A stretch of DNA of 64,000 nt from CAZUDI01 sp964618975 (GTDB taxonomy: Bacteria; Desulfobacterota; Desulfomonilia; UBA1062), in the NCBI GenBank assembly GCA_964618975.1, contig CAZUDI010000002.1:124001-188000 (forward strand). Direction: 5' to 3'. The notes beneath the pieces are model-generated. The model did no database searches. It saw nothing but the letters and a program-made list of their open reading frames with translations, and was not told where the DNA came from. This document shows positions 1 through 8,297 of this stretch, piece after piece. Made by a program: the position numbers and the translations under genes. Within the stretch, counting starts at the first letter, position 1; every line of letters begins with the position of its first letter.

Positions 1-1475
1 CCATCCAGCTGGCCGGCACGGTCAAGGCCCGCAAGGCCGCCCGCTACGCCACCAGCGACTGGATGAAGATCGAACAGGAGCGTGGCATCTCCGTGACCAC
101 CTCGGTCATGAAATTCACCTACCAGGGCTTTGAAATCAACCTCCTCGACACCCCCGGACACCAGGACTTTTCCGAGGACACCTACCGCGTGCTGACCGCG
201 GTGGACTCGGCCCTCATGGTGATCGACAGCGCCAAGGGGGTCGAGCCCCAGACCGAGAAGCTCATGGAGGTGTGCCGCATGCGCAACACCCCGGTTCTGA
301 CCTTCATCAACAAGCTCGACCGCGAGGGACTTTCCCCCCTGGAGCTGCTGAGCGACATCGAGGACAAGCTGCAGATCGAGTGCGTGCCCCTGAGCTGGCC
401 CATCGGCATGGGCAGCGGCTTCAAGGGGGTCTACAACCTCCACCGCCGCGAGATCCACCTCTTCACCCCCGGGAGCGCCACCAGGGAGAGAAACGGCATC
501 GTGATCTCCGACCTTGGCGATCCCAGGCTGGACGAACTGCTGGGGGGACGCGCCGCTGAGCTGCGCGAGGACGTGGAACTCATCGAGGGACTCCTGCCGC
601 GCTTCGACCGGGAGGATTTCCTGGCCGGCAACCAGACCCCCATCTTCTTCGGCAGCGCCATCAACAACTTCGGGGTGCAGGAGATGCTGGACGCCTTCGT
701 GGAGATGGCGCCCGGCCCCGGCCTGCGGCCGGCCGAAAGCCGCGAGGTATCCCCTTTGGAGCCGTCCTTTTCCGGCTTCGCCTTCAAGATTCAGGCCAAC
801 ATGGACCCGGCCCACCGCGACCGCATCGCCTATGTACGCATCTGCTCGGGCCGTTTCACGCGCGGCATGAAGGTCATGCACCACCGCCTCGGCAAGGAGG
901 TGACGCTCTCCGGGGCCACCATCTTCATGGCGCAGGACCGCACCAACGTGGAGGAGGCCTTCCCGGGGGACATCATCGGCCTGCACAACCACGGCACCAT
1001 CCGCATCGGCGACACCTTCAGCGACCGGGAACCCCTCAAGTTCCTCGGCATCCCCCACTTCGCCCCGGAGCACTTCCGGCGCGTGATCCTCAAGAACCCC
1101 ATCAAGTTCAAACAGATGCAGAAGGGTCTGCACCAGCTAAGCGAGGAAGGTGCCGTGCAGGTCTTCAAGCCCCTGATCGGTAACCACTACATCCTGGGGG
1201 CGGTGGGCGTGCTGCAGTTCGATGTGGTCATGGGGCGGCTGCTGAGCGAGTACGGCGCCGAGGCCGTCTACGAGCCCCTGGACTATGTCGCCGCCCGCTG
1301 GGTGCAGTGCGCCGACAAAAAGATCCTCCAGGCCTTCGAACAGCGCTACAAGGCCTCCCTGGCCCATGACGCCGAGGACTGCCTCACCTACCTGGCGCCC
1401 AACGACTGGCGGATGAAAAAGGTCCAGGAGGAGTGGCCCGACATCACCTTCCTGAAAACCCGCGAGCACAGCTAG
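1..1475 (+). CDS. prfC: Peptide chain release factor 3 (5' end outside window)
   Basis: RF3 is the translation GTPase that ejects RF1/RF2 from the ribosome after termination. The open frame runs from base 3 without a start, so the gene begins upstream; about 490 residues are visible against a usual 525-535. The P-loop is therefore missing, but the later GTPase motifs are here: ERGISVTTS (switch I), DTPGHQDF (G3) and NKLDREG (G4). They are followed by the domain II barrel and the RF3-specific C-terminal domain (GAVGVLQFDVV). The pattern separates it from EF-G, which is longer and has a domain IV. It ends with TAG. The following gene is on the other strand and ends 21 bases away, so the two converge. 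Confidence 0.95.
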   Translation, partial: IQLAGTVKARKAARYATSDWMKIEQERGISVTTSVMKFTYQGFEINLLDTPGHQDFSEDTYRVLTAVDSALMVIDSAKGVEPQTEKLMEVCRMRNTPVLTFINKLDREGLSPLELLSDIEDKLQIECVPLSWPIGMGSGFKGVYNLHRREIHLFTPGSATRERNGIVISDLGDPRLDELLGGRAAELREDVELIEGLLPRFDREDFLAGNQTPIFFGSAINNFGVQEMLDAFVEMAPGPGLRPAESREVSPLEPSFSGFAFKIQANMDPAHRDRIAYVRICSGRFTRGMKVMHHRLGKEVTLSGATIFMAQDRTNVEEAFPGDIIGLHNHGTIRIGDTFSDREPLKFLGIPHFAPEHFRRVILKNPIKFKQMQKGLHQLSEEGAVQVFKPLIGNHYILGAVGVLQFDVVMGRLLSEYGAEAVYEPLDYVAARWVQCADKKILQAFEQRYKASLAHDAEDCLTYLAPNDWRMKKVQEEWPDITFLKTREHS

Positions 1476-1496
1476 CGCGGGCGCGGGCGCCGGGGC

Positions 1497-2357
1497 CTAT
1501 TCGCCGGTGAGACTGCCGCTGTCGCCCTGGCCCCCGATCACGTCCACGATGCGCTGCCCCAAAAGCGGCGCCACGCGCCGGGCGAAGTCAGAGGCGGGGT
1601 GCGAGTCGGTACTCCCTGCGGCATAGTCCTCCCGGAGGTACAGGCCGCCTTCGGTCTCCAGCTCATAAAAGTCCCAGACAAAGATGTTGTCGCCCTCTTC
1701 GTCCCACTCCTGTTTGACCCAGTCGAAGAAATCACGGGCGCGCTCTGCCTGCTCCGGGGTCGTGCCTTTCTCCACCAGGGCCGCCCCGGTCCAGACGATG
1801 AAGCGCGTGCCCGGGAAGGCGCGCAGCTTCTCCCTGAGCGCGGCATACTGCAGCTTGTAGTTCTCGGCGCGCCTGGCGCTCGCGTCCACACTGGCTGCGC
1901 CGGTATCGGGCAGGATGGAGCTCACCGGGAAGCAGTGCTTGAAGACCACCACGTCGTAGAGGGGGCCGAGCATCTCGAGGGTGGGCTCGCCGAGATAGGC
2001 CTCACCCCCGGCGTGTGCCACCCAGATGTTCCAGTAGTCGAAAGGGTAGTTGTTCCACCCGTAGGGTGCGGCCTGGGGGAAGGCGCGCTCGAAGAGGCGG
2101 TGGGAGGTACCGTGCTCCCGGTTGTAGTCTTCGAACCACTGCGGTAGCCCGGCGTTGTAGATCACCCCCCCCGTACTGTGGTGCAGGAAGATGATCTGGG
2201 CCGCCTGCGTATTCACCTCCAAATCCTGTGTCTGGCTGTCCTGCTCCTGCCGGAGCTGCCCGGGCAGCAGCGGCGTCTCGTCCCCGCCGCGCGCACACCC
2301 CCCGCCGAGGGCCAGCAGGCCGGCACACCCCATGATGAGGACCATCTCTCTGACCAT
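1497..2357 (-). CDS. Secreted SGNH/GDSL-like hydrolase, probable lipoprotein
   Basis: The 286-residue product starts with a hydrophobic leader ending in a Gly-rich stretch and Cys21 (LALGGGC), a weak lipobox, so it is probably exported and may be lipidated. After a short linker, IIFLHHSTGG at about residues 55-64 looks like the nucleophile block of an SGNH-type hydrolase. Near the C-terminus, TDSHPASDF supplies the expected Asp-x-His pair. The substrate (an ester or acetylated glycan) cannot be read from sequence. The start is supported by GAGGAGG 7 bases upstream of the ATG. It lies 75 bases downstream of the CocE-like gene on the same strand and could be co-transcribed with it, which would give two secreted hydrolases. 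Confidence 0.7.
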   Translation of the reverse strand: MVREMVLIMGCAGLLALGGGCARGGDETPLLPGQLRQEQDSQTQDLEVNTQAAQIIFLHHSTGGVIYNAGLPQWFEDYNREHGTSHRLFERAFPQAAPYGWNNYPFDYWNIWVAHAGGEAYLGEPTLEMLGPLYDVVVFKHCFPVSSILPDTGAASVDASARRAENYKLQYAALREKLRAFPGTRFIVWTGAALVEKGTTPEQAERARDFFDWVKQEWDEEGDNIFVWDFYELETEGGLYLREDYAAGSTDSHPASDFARRVAPLLGQRIVDVIGGQGDSGSLTGE

Positions 2358-2431
2358 AACGCACCTCCTCGTCTGTCGGTGGCATAGTAACCGGCAGGGG
2401 GCCCGTGATCAAGCCCCCTTTGCCCTTACGG

Positions 2432-4813
2432 TCACGGCCGCGCCTGCGCGATGAAACACAGCCCGCCATTCCCGGAAGAGTCTGCCAGGGCACCCGCGGC
2501 AGCGGACTGCGCGCGGCCTAGCGCCTGTTCTTCGGGGTAGGCTTCCCCCTCCGGGTCCTGGTGGGTCAGGAGGTATTCGCTGGCGGAAGAGAACTCCTCC
2601 AGGATGGTACCGGGGGTCTCCCGCACCCAGGACCAGGTCTCGCCCTCGCCCTGGGGGGTGGTGGTGGTGAACTCGAGGTGGGCGGGGTGCTCACGGTCGA
2701 GAACGAGCGTGTTCTCCGAGGGGCTCAGGAGCGGCAGCAGGTGGGGGAAGTCGGAGGCCGAGAGGCTGATGCGGATGGCATGCCCGGCCCGGAAGACATT
2801 GGCCGTGGGCCAGAGCTCCACCGTGTAGGGGTAGACAAGGCCCTCCTCGATGGGGTTAAAGTCGGGGTGGTCTTCGGCGTCGTAGTTCTCGACGGCGTAG
2901 AAGGGGTCGAAGGGGGTGTAGGCCGGGTCGACCTGCGTGGGGTCGACCGGGTCATAGGGCCGGTGCCAGGCCGAGAGCCAGCCGGAGGTGATGTTGCGGG
3001 CGCGCCCGTCGGGAAAGACGTCGTTGAGCTCCACCACCCACTGCACGTCCTCCTTGGTGAGCTGCTCCAGGATCAGGTTGCCGTCCGCAAAGCGGTAGAC
3101 CTCCTCGATGACGGAGCGGGCCTGATCCAGGGCCGCGCGCGTCAGCGGCCGGCCGAAACGCGTGCGGGCCCAGAAGGTGAGGGTCGCGCCCCCGATGATC
3201 TCGACATCCTCCTCCAGCGGCGCGGTGGTGAAAGTCAACACACCCAGCTCGTCCAGGCGCTCGTCCTCCCAGGGCTCGTCCTCGTCGATCACCAGGCCTT
3301 CCTCGTACTTCGAGATCTGGGACTCAAGCGACAAGGCGCCCGCCAGCCAGCGGTCGGCCGAGCGCGAGGCCAGGCCGTGGAGGATGGGCGGGTCGTGCCT
3401 GAGCACAACCGGGTCGTCCAGCTCGTCGTAAAGAAAGACCTGCGGCGTGTCCCAGGCCAGCTGGAAGTTGTCGAGGGCGTTGAGCTTAGAGAACCAGTCG
3501 TACTCGTTGGGGAAGGCGCGCCTCTCGCTCAGGTACAGCCGGCGCGTCTCAAGGCGCGTGTCGTCAAGCGGCCACGCCTTCTCCCGCCGCCAACGCTCGG
3601 CCCCCATGACATAGAGTAGCACGGGGAACTCGCGCATGAAGCTGTCTTTCTGGCCCTTGATCTTCCAGTCGAACCAGCGGGCCACGAGCTCCTGGCCCGC
3701 GAGGGCCTCCAGCCCGCAGCCCATGCCGGCAGTGACATGGCACCAGGGCCCCATGATCAGGGCCTTGTCCCCCGGGGCCTGCCGCGCGAGGCCGTACTGG
3801 TAGCACTCCAGCGTGCCGGCGGTGAAGAGATCGAACCAGCCGCCCACCATGAAGGCCGGCAGACCCTCCGGGATGGTCATGCCACCCTCGGGGATGGGCA
3901 GGCCGCTCTCGTAGTGAAAGCCCTGCGCGGGCTTTGCTGGCCAGTAGAGCATGGCGGCCTTGTGCCGGTAGAAGTCCCCGTAGAGGATGTGCTCCGGGTC
4001 CATGATCCAGCCGATAGACACCGGGATGTTGAGCAGGTGCTCGATCCAGATGCCCGCGGCCTCGACCCGCTCGTCCGGGCCGGAAACTTCGGCGACCGCG
4101 GGCGGCAGGACGGAGAGGAGGTCGGTCAGCAGCAGCCAGGTCAGCATGAACTCCTCCTCGAACATCCCGCCGTGCGCCACGATCTGCCGGTAGGGGTCGC
4201 TCATGGCGATGACCGGGAAGACGGCCTTCAGATGGGTGGGCCGGCCGGCCGCGTCGCGCTCCACCAGGCCGGAGGCGATGAGCTGGATGATGCCCATGTA
4301 GGAGGACCCGTACATGCCCACCCTTCCGTCCGACCAGGGCTGAGAAGGAATCCAGCGGTCGATGACATAGGCGGCGTCATAGTGCTCGGGCGGGTCGAAG
4401 GCCTGCCAGGCCCCCTGGGAAGACCCGGTTCCGCGTGCGTCTACTGCCACCACGTTGTAGCCGTGCGCCACGAGAGAGCCCCCCATGGCGGCGCATAACT
4501 CACGGCGGTAGGCCGTGGAGATGAAGATGGTGGGCAGGGGCTCATCCCAGGCGAGCCCTGCGGGCCTGAGCAGCGTGGCATAGCTCACCACGCCCTCAAT
4601 CGTCGTCCCCAGGGGGATGCCCGCCTGCGGGGAACCTACCCGCTCGCGCGCCGGAATCTCCACCCTCAGGTTGTCGAAGACCTCCACGCCCTCCGGCAGT
4701 TCCCCGTCCAGGATCCCCCGCGTCACTACCCCCGCGTCCGCCCACAGTGGTACCCCTGTGCCCGGCAGCAGCACCAGGGCCACCAGCACCACCGACAGGT
4801 TCGCTCTTAGCAT
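2432..4813 (-). CDS. CocE/NonD-family X-Pro dipeptidyl-peptidase-type hydrolase, secreted
   Basis: This 793-residue protein has an N-terminal signal peptide ending near WADA, then an alpha/beta-hydrolase of the peptidase S15/CocE type. The nucleophile elbow is YGSSYMG, with Ser at about 171. The acid lies in VGGWFDLF and the catalytic His in GPWCHVTAG. The C-terminal third (from about residue 480) is the jelly-roll domain of the family. These enzymes cleave acyl esters, amides or X-Pro peptides; the substrate is unknown here. At 793 residues it is longer than typical CocE (about 570-620) because of insertions between the catalytic core and the C-terminal domain. A GAGGAGG ribosome-binding site precedes the ATG. 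Confidence 0.85.
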   Translation of the reverse strand: MLRANLSVVLVALVLLPGTGVPLWADAGVVTRGILDGELPEGVEVFDNLRVEIPARERVGSPQAGIPLGTTIEGVVSYATLLRPAGLAWDEPLPTIFISTAYRRELCAAMGGSLVAHGYNVVAVDARGTGSSQGAWQAFDPPEHYDAAYVIDRWIPSQPWSDGRVGMYGSSYMGIIQLIASGLVERDAAGRPTHLKAVFPVIAMSDPYRQIVAHGGMFEEEFMLTWLLLTDLLSVLPPAVAEVSGPDERVEAAGIWIEHLLNIPVSIGWIMDPEHILYGDFYRHKAAMLYWPAKPAQGFHYESGLPIPEGGMTIPEGLPAFMVGGWFDLFTAGTLECYQYGLARQAPGDKALIMGPWCHVTAGMGCGLEALAGQELVARWFDWKIKGQKDSFMREFPVLLYVMGAERWRREKAWPLDDTRLETRRLYLSERRAFPNEYDWFSKLNALDNFQLAWDTPQVFLYDELDDPVVLRHDPPILHGLASRSADRWLAGALSLESQISKYEEGLVIDEDEPWEDERLDELGVLTFTTAPLEEDVEIIGGATLTFWARTRFGRPLTRAALDQARSVIEEVYRFADGNLILEQLTKEDVQWVVELNDVFPDGRARNITSGWLSAWHRPYDPVDPTQVDPAYTPFDPFYAVENYDAEDHPDFNPIEEGLVYPYTVELWPTANVFRAGHAIRISLSASDFPHLLPLLSPSENTLVLDREHPAHLEFTTTTPQGEGETWSWVRETPGTILEEFSSASEYLLTHQDPEGEAYPEEQALGRAQSAAAGALADSSGNGGLCFIAQARP

Positions 4814-4866
4814 TGTGCGACCTCCTCAAGGTACTCATCCTCAATCCATAAAAACATTCTATCCTA

Positions 4867-4882
4867 TATAATAGACATTATA
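4867..4882. promoter_or_regulatory. Perfect 16-base palindrome made of two opposed -10-like boxes
   Basis: TATAATAGACATTATA reads as TATAAT on both strands and lies about 55 bases upstream of the CocE-like gene. It could be that gene's -10 region overlapped by an operator. No good -35 is visible on either strand, so the role is uncertain. Confidence 0.3.
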
Positions 4883-4999
4883 TCAGCCGGCCCGCCCGCC
4901 GGCAAGGCCGGCCGGCCACACCCGGGCACAGCGCCTGACCGCCCCCCCATTTTTCGCTGGACAAGCGCACCGGGATGGGATAGTGGCATGGCGGACTGC

Positions 5000-5077
5000 G
5001 GGGGTGTAGTTAAGCTAGGTTATAACGCCGGCCTGTCACGCCGGAGGTCGCGAGTTCAAATCTCGTCGCTCCCGCCA
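5000..5077 (+). tRNA. tRNA-Asp (anticodon GTC)
   Basis: A full cloverleaf can be drawn. The acceptor stem is GGGGGTG with CGCTCCC, followed by discriminator G and an encoded CCA. The anticodon stem CCGGC/GCCGG holds loop CTGTCAC with anticodon GTC, and the T-arm has a TTCAAAT loop. A terminator hairpin follows 17 bases later, consistent with a single-gene transcript. Confidence 0.95.
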
Positions 5078-5093
5078 CCTTCATATCAACCAC

Positions 5094-5122
5094 AGCGCCC
5101 CTGGAAAGGGGGCGCTGTTTTC
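5094..5122 (+). terminator. Rho-independent terminator after tRNA-Asp
   Basis: Stem AGCGCCCC / GGGGGCGCT with a six-base loop, followed by GTTTTC. It is correctly placed to end the tRNA-Asp transcript. Confidence 0.8.
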
Positions 5123-5366
5123 AGATCGGAGGCGACCCGCCCGGCAGGCTGTCTTCACGCAAGAGGCCCTCAACGCCACAGGCGGCTTCTGAGCGGGGGC
5201 CCAAGGAGCTGGGAGGCATGCCTGAGTCTGCGGCCGCACACCGATGCACACGGCGCATCACCCTGGGCGCTGCAACCGGCGCGCGCGACAGCGAACACGA
5301 TCCCAGACAGGTCCAGCGGCACCCAGCACATAGCGCTGCGGGGCACGCGGCCGCCTGTCACCCCCG

Positions 5367-6674
5367 GTGGAAAAGGTGAGACAGGGGGAGCGGTGGCGTG
5401 GTATCTTCCCGGCCCTTAGCGAGCCGGACTTTCGCACCCTGTGGCTGGGGATGCTGCCGGGCATCCTGGCCATGCAGATGTATTTCTTCACCAACGGCTA
5501 CCTGGCCTTCGAGCTCACGGGCTCGGCCAAGGCCATCGGATACGTCTCCCTGGGCTTCGGCATCCCCATGCTGTGCCTCTCGCTGATCGGGGGCATGGCG
5601 GCCGACCGCTACTCCAAACGCTTAATCCTCATGCTCAGCCAGGTCATCACCGCCTTGATGGCCGTCCTCCTGGCGGCCCTGGTCATCTCGGGGGCCATCC
5701 GCCTCTGGCACATGGTAGTGGTCTCGGTCGTGATGGGCAGCGCCTTCACCTTCCACATCCCGGCGCGGCAGGCCTTCATCGCCGAGGTGACCAGCCCGGA
5801 GAGGCTGATGAACGCCATCGCCCTCAACGGCGCGGGCCTGAACGCCTGCCGGGTCATCGGCCCGCCCCTGGCGGGGTGGATGATCGGCATGCCCGGGATA
5901 AAAATCGGCGGGGTATACGTGATCATGGCCCTCATGTCCGCGGCGGTGCTGCCGGGCCTGCTGCCCATCAAAGACCGCGGGGCGCATGCCGGGGCCAGGG
6001 ACACCTCGCAGCTGGCGGCCATGCGCGAGGGCCTGGCCTACATCGCGGGCTCCCCGGTGCTGCGCGTGCTGCTGATCCTGAGCCTCGCGCCCATCGTCCT
6101 GGGTCTGCCCTATCAGGCCCTGATGCCGGTCTTCGCCAAGGAGATTTTTGCGGTCGGGCCCCAGGGCCTGGGGTTGCTGATGATGGCCAGCGGGGGCGGG
6201 GCCCTGGTCGGGTCGCTGGCCATCGCCATGCTGCGCCGGCTGCGGCACCCCGGCCGGGTACAGCTCGTCCTGGGGGTGCTCTTCGGCCTGGGCCTGGCGC
6301 TCTTCGCCTTCGGGCAGGCCTACCGCCCGGGCCTGGCCCTGATGGTGTTCGTGGGCCTGGTGTCCTCCGCCTACCTGGCGCTCAACGCCACCCTCATCAT
6401 GGATGCGGCCGAGAGCCGCTTCCACGGCCGGGTCATGAGCGTCTACATGCTGACCTTCGCGGCCCTGCCCCTGGGGAACATGCTCATGAGCGCCTTTGCC
6501 GACAGCCTGGGGGCCCCCCTGACGGTGGGCGGCGGTGGGCTGCTCCTGGCGGTCACGGTCCTCCTCTCGGGCCTGATGAGCCCCTCCTACCGCCGCATGC
6601 AGTACCGCGCGGCCATATATCCCGGGGACCAGGGGCCGGGGAGCTCCGACGATAACACCTGTCCGTCTGAGTGA
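5367..6674 (+). CDS. MFS transporter (EntS/MFS_3-like exporter)
   Basis: A 435-residue inner-membrane protein with about 12 hydrophobic segments. The MFS signature GGMAADRYSKRLIL between segments 2 and 3 is clear, and the overall pattern (AFTFHIPARQAFIAEVTSPERLMNA...) matches the MFS_3/enterobactin-exporter group, which usually exports siderophores or drugs. The GTG at 5367 is taken as start. ATG codons inside the first transmembrane segment are less likely because the residues before it (SEPDFRTLWLG) are conserved in this family. It converges with the MscS-type gene. Confidence 0.85.
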   Translation: MEKVRQGERWRGIFPALSEPDFRTLWLGMLPGILAMQMYFFTNGYLAFELTGSAKAIGYVSLGFGIPMLCLSLIGGMAADRYSKRLILMLSQVITALMAVLLAALVISGAIRLWHMVVVSVVMGSAFTFHIPARQAFIAEVTSPERLMNAIALNGAGLNACRVIGPPLAGWMIGMPGIKIGGVYVIMALMSAAVLPGLLPIKDRGAHAGARDTSQLAAMREGLAYIAGSPVLRVLLILSLAPIVLGLPYQALMPVFAKEIFAVGPQGLGLLMMASGGGALVGSLAIAMLRRLRHPGRVQLVLGVLFGLGLALFAFGQAYRPGLALMVFVGLVSSAYLALNATLIMDAAESRFHGRVMSVYMLTFAALPLGNMLMSAFADSLGAPLTVGGGGLLLAVTVLLSGLMSPSYRRMQYRAAIYPGDQGPGSSDDNTCPSE

Positions 6675-6703
6675 CGGCGGTGGGGAACCCTGCCCGGTGA
6701 AAA

Positions 6704-7618
6704 TCAGCCCCCCCCGCCCCGGGCCGCCTCGAGCATCTCGAGCGCGAAGGGTTTGCTTTTCTCGCCGAAGTAGACCGAGCAGTGGGGGAAGGGGATCTCG
6801 ATGCGGTGGGCGTCGAAGGCGTACTTGATGCGGCGCAGGAACTCCCGCCCCACGGACCACTGCTGGATGGGGAGGGTCTTGATGCGCCCCTTGATGACCA
6901 CGGCCGAGTCGTCGAACTTGTCCACCCCGAAGATCTCGAGGGGCTCGAAGATCTGGGGCCCGAAGACGGGGTCGGCCTGCATCTCGGCGCCCACCTGTTC
7001 GATGAGCCGCACCACGGTGTCCGTGTCCTCCTTGTAGGCCACCCCCAGGTCGAAGACATAGGCCGACCAGTCCTTGGTCATGTTGCTCAGGGTGCTGACC
7101 GTGCCGTTGGGGAACACGTGCACGACGCCGGCCAGGTCGCGCAGCACGATCGTGCGAAAGTTGAGCTCCTCCACCAGCCCGCCCGTGCCGTTGACGATGG
7201 CCACATCGCCCACGCGCACCTGGTTCTCCAGGATGAAGAAGAAGCCGGATATGACGTCCCGCACGAGGTTCTGGGCGCCGAACCCGACCGCCAGGCCCAA
7301 GATCCCGGCCCCGGCCAGGATGGGGGCGATCTCCACCCCCAGCTCCTTGAGGAGCACCAGGGCCACGATGACCCACAGCGCGATTATGACCGCCTGCCGG
7401 ATGAGGCGCGTGATGGTCTCGATGCGCTTGGTGACCTCCGTCTTCGACTCGCCGGAGGCGACCCCCTTTTCCAGCAGCTGCTCCTTCAGCTTCCCGATCA
7501 GGCGACCGAGCAGCTTGGCGAGCACCCAGGCCAGCAGCAGGATCACCGCCACCCGCAGCACACCCACGCTCAGCGCCCCCCACGATACCCCCTTGAGATA
7601 CGCCACCACCATCTCCAT
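6704..7618 (-). CDS. MscS-family mechanosensitive channel
   Basis: A 304-residue small-conductance mechanosensitive channel of the inner membrane, which releases solutes on osmotic down-shock. There are three N-terminal hydrophobic segments. The pore-lining/gate stretch has the family pattern (LAVGFGAQNLVRDVISG), followed by the beta domain with RVGDVAIVNG and a C-terminal alpha/beta domain. The start at 7618 (MEMVV...) is chosen because AAAGGAGG sits 6 bases upstream. A longer frame to 7672 would begin inside an R1 repeat. Confidence 0.9.
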   Translation of the reverse strand: MEMVVAYLKGVSWGALSVGVLRVAVILLLAWVLAKLLGRLIGKLKEQLLEKGVASGESKTEVTKRIETITRLIRQAVIIALWVIVALVLLKELGVEIAPILAGAGILGLAVGFGAQNLVRDVISGFFFILENQVRVGDVAIVNGTGGLVEELNFRTIVLRDLAGVVHVFPNGTVSTLSNMTKDWSAYVFDLGVAYKEDTDTVVRLIEQVGAEMQADPVFGPQIFEPLEIFGVDKFDDSAVVIKGRIKTLPIQQWSVGREFLRRIKYAFDAHRIEIPFPHCSVYFGEKSKPFALEMLEAARGGGG

Positions 7619-7632
7619 GACAGCCCTCCTTT

Positions 7633-7720
7633 CATCATGGGTATGAACCCCGGGGCAAGCTTTTGACCCCACCCTGCCGCCGCAAGCGGCGGGGAATTCG
7701 ACCCTCAGGCTATTAATGGC
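7633..7720 (+). repeat. R1 dispersed repeat, full copy
   Basis: Blocks in order: GGGTATGAACCCCGGGGC, then the GCCGC-CGCAA-GCGGC hairpin, then GGGGAATTCGACCCTCAGG and ATTAATGG. It is one of the best copies of the family. Confidence 0.8.
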
Positions 7721-8179
7721 ATATCGCTGCCGGCACGCGAAAGCAACCCCACCCGGAAGCCACCATCAGAATCAGGGGTGAGAACCCCAGGTCAGACCTT
7801 GGCCTTCCTTGACGCGCACGGGGCAGGCAATAAGGTCCCTGATGATTCAACCGGCACCTCCCGCGGCCTGGCCCTCAGAGGCGGCATCTCCTGGGGATAA
7901 CGCAACTCAGCATAATTCCTGCCTGTCTTCTGCTAAAACATCTTGATTTTGCTCGTCATTCCTGACAGAAGCCAGGTCCATGCTGCGTCCAGGTGCCGTC
8001 CTTGACCATACGGGAGGATTCCTCTCCGAGCAGCCCCTTTCGGCCACGAGGCTCGACGACGACCGGTCTCGTCTCCCGGGCTGACGACCGCACCTTGCTC
8101 TGGATTTATTCAAGGGAAGTCGAAGCACTGCGACTATTCCTTCCCTGAGATAGCCTCCGTGATTCTGTACCTGAATTAT

Positions 8180-8223
8180 GATATTAATAATATCTTGACA
8201 TTGTTTTTGAATGTTATTATTTT
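8180..8223 (+). promoter_or_regulatory. Promoter and operator-like palindrome of the carboxylase operon
   Basis: GATATT-AAT-AATATC (8180-8194) is a perfect 6-base inverted repeat. It abuts TTGACA (8195-8200), and 17 bases further is TATTTT (8218-8223). A perfect -35 with correct spacing and an abutting palindrome fits a repressed sigma-70-type promoter; the TetR protein encoded at 18974 is a natural candidate ligand. The start codon is about 75 bases downstream. Confidence 0.5.
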
Positions 8224-8297
8224 ATTGAATATGATTATTTTTTGGGTGGTCCCGCCAACAGCCACCCATTATGCCGAATGACGGGAGGGCCGGTTGC

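Larger units (their letters stand above)
7619..8297. other. Intergenic region with R1 repeat and promoter of the carboxylase operon
   Basis: No credible gene here. It contains a full R1 repeat at 7633-7720, a fragment of R1 at 7771-7800 (ATCAGGGGTGAGAACCCCAG), and from about 8160 an AT-rich stretch with the promoter-like elements of the downstream operon. The 73-codon open frame in the middle has no ribosome-binding site and no recognisable domain. Confidence 0.6.

Noticed and set aside
4988..5419. Open frame through the tRNA-Asp locus
   Set aside because: It translates the tRNA and its terminator; not a protein gene.
5622..7583. Minus-strand 653-codon open frame opposite the MFS gene and part of MscS
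   Set aside because: Shadow of the MFS gene and frame-shifted MscS; protein is Arg/Gly/His-rich without domains.
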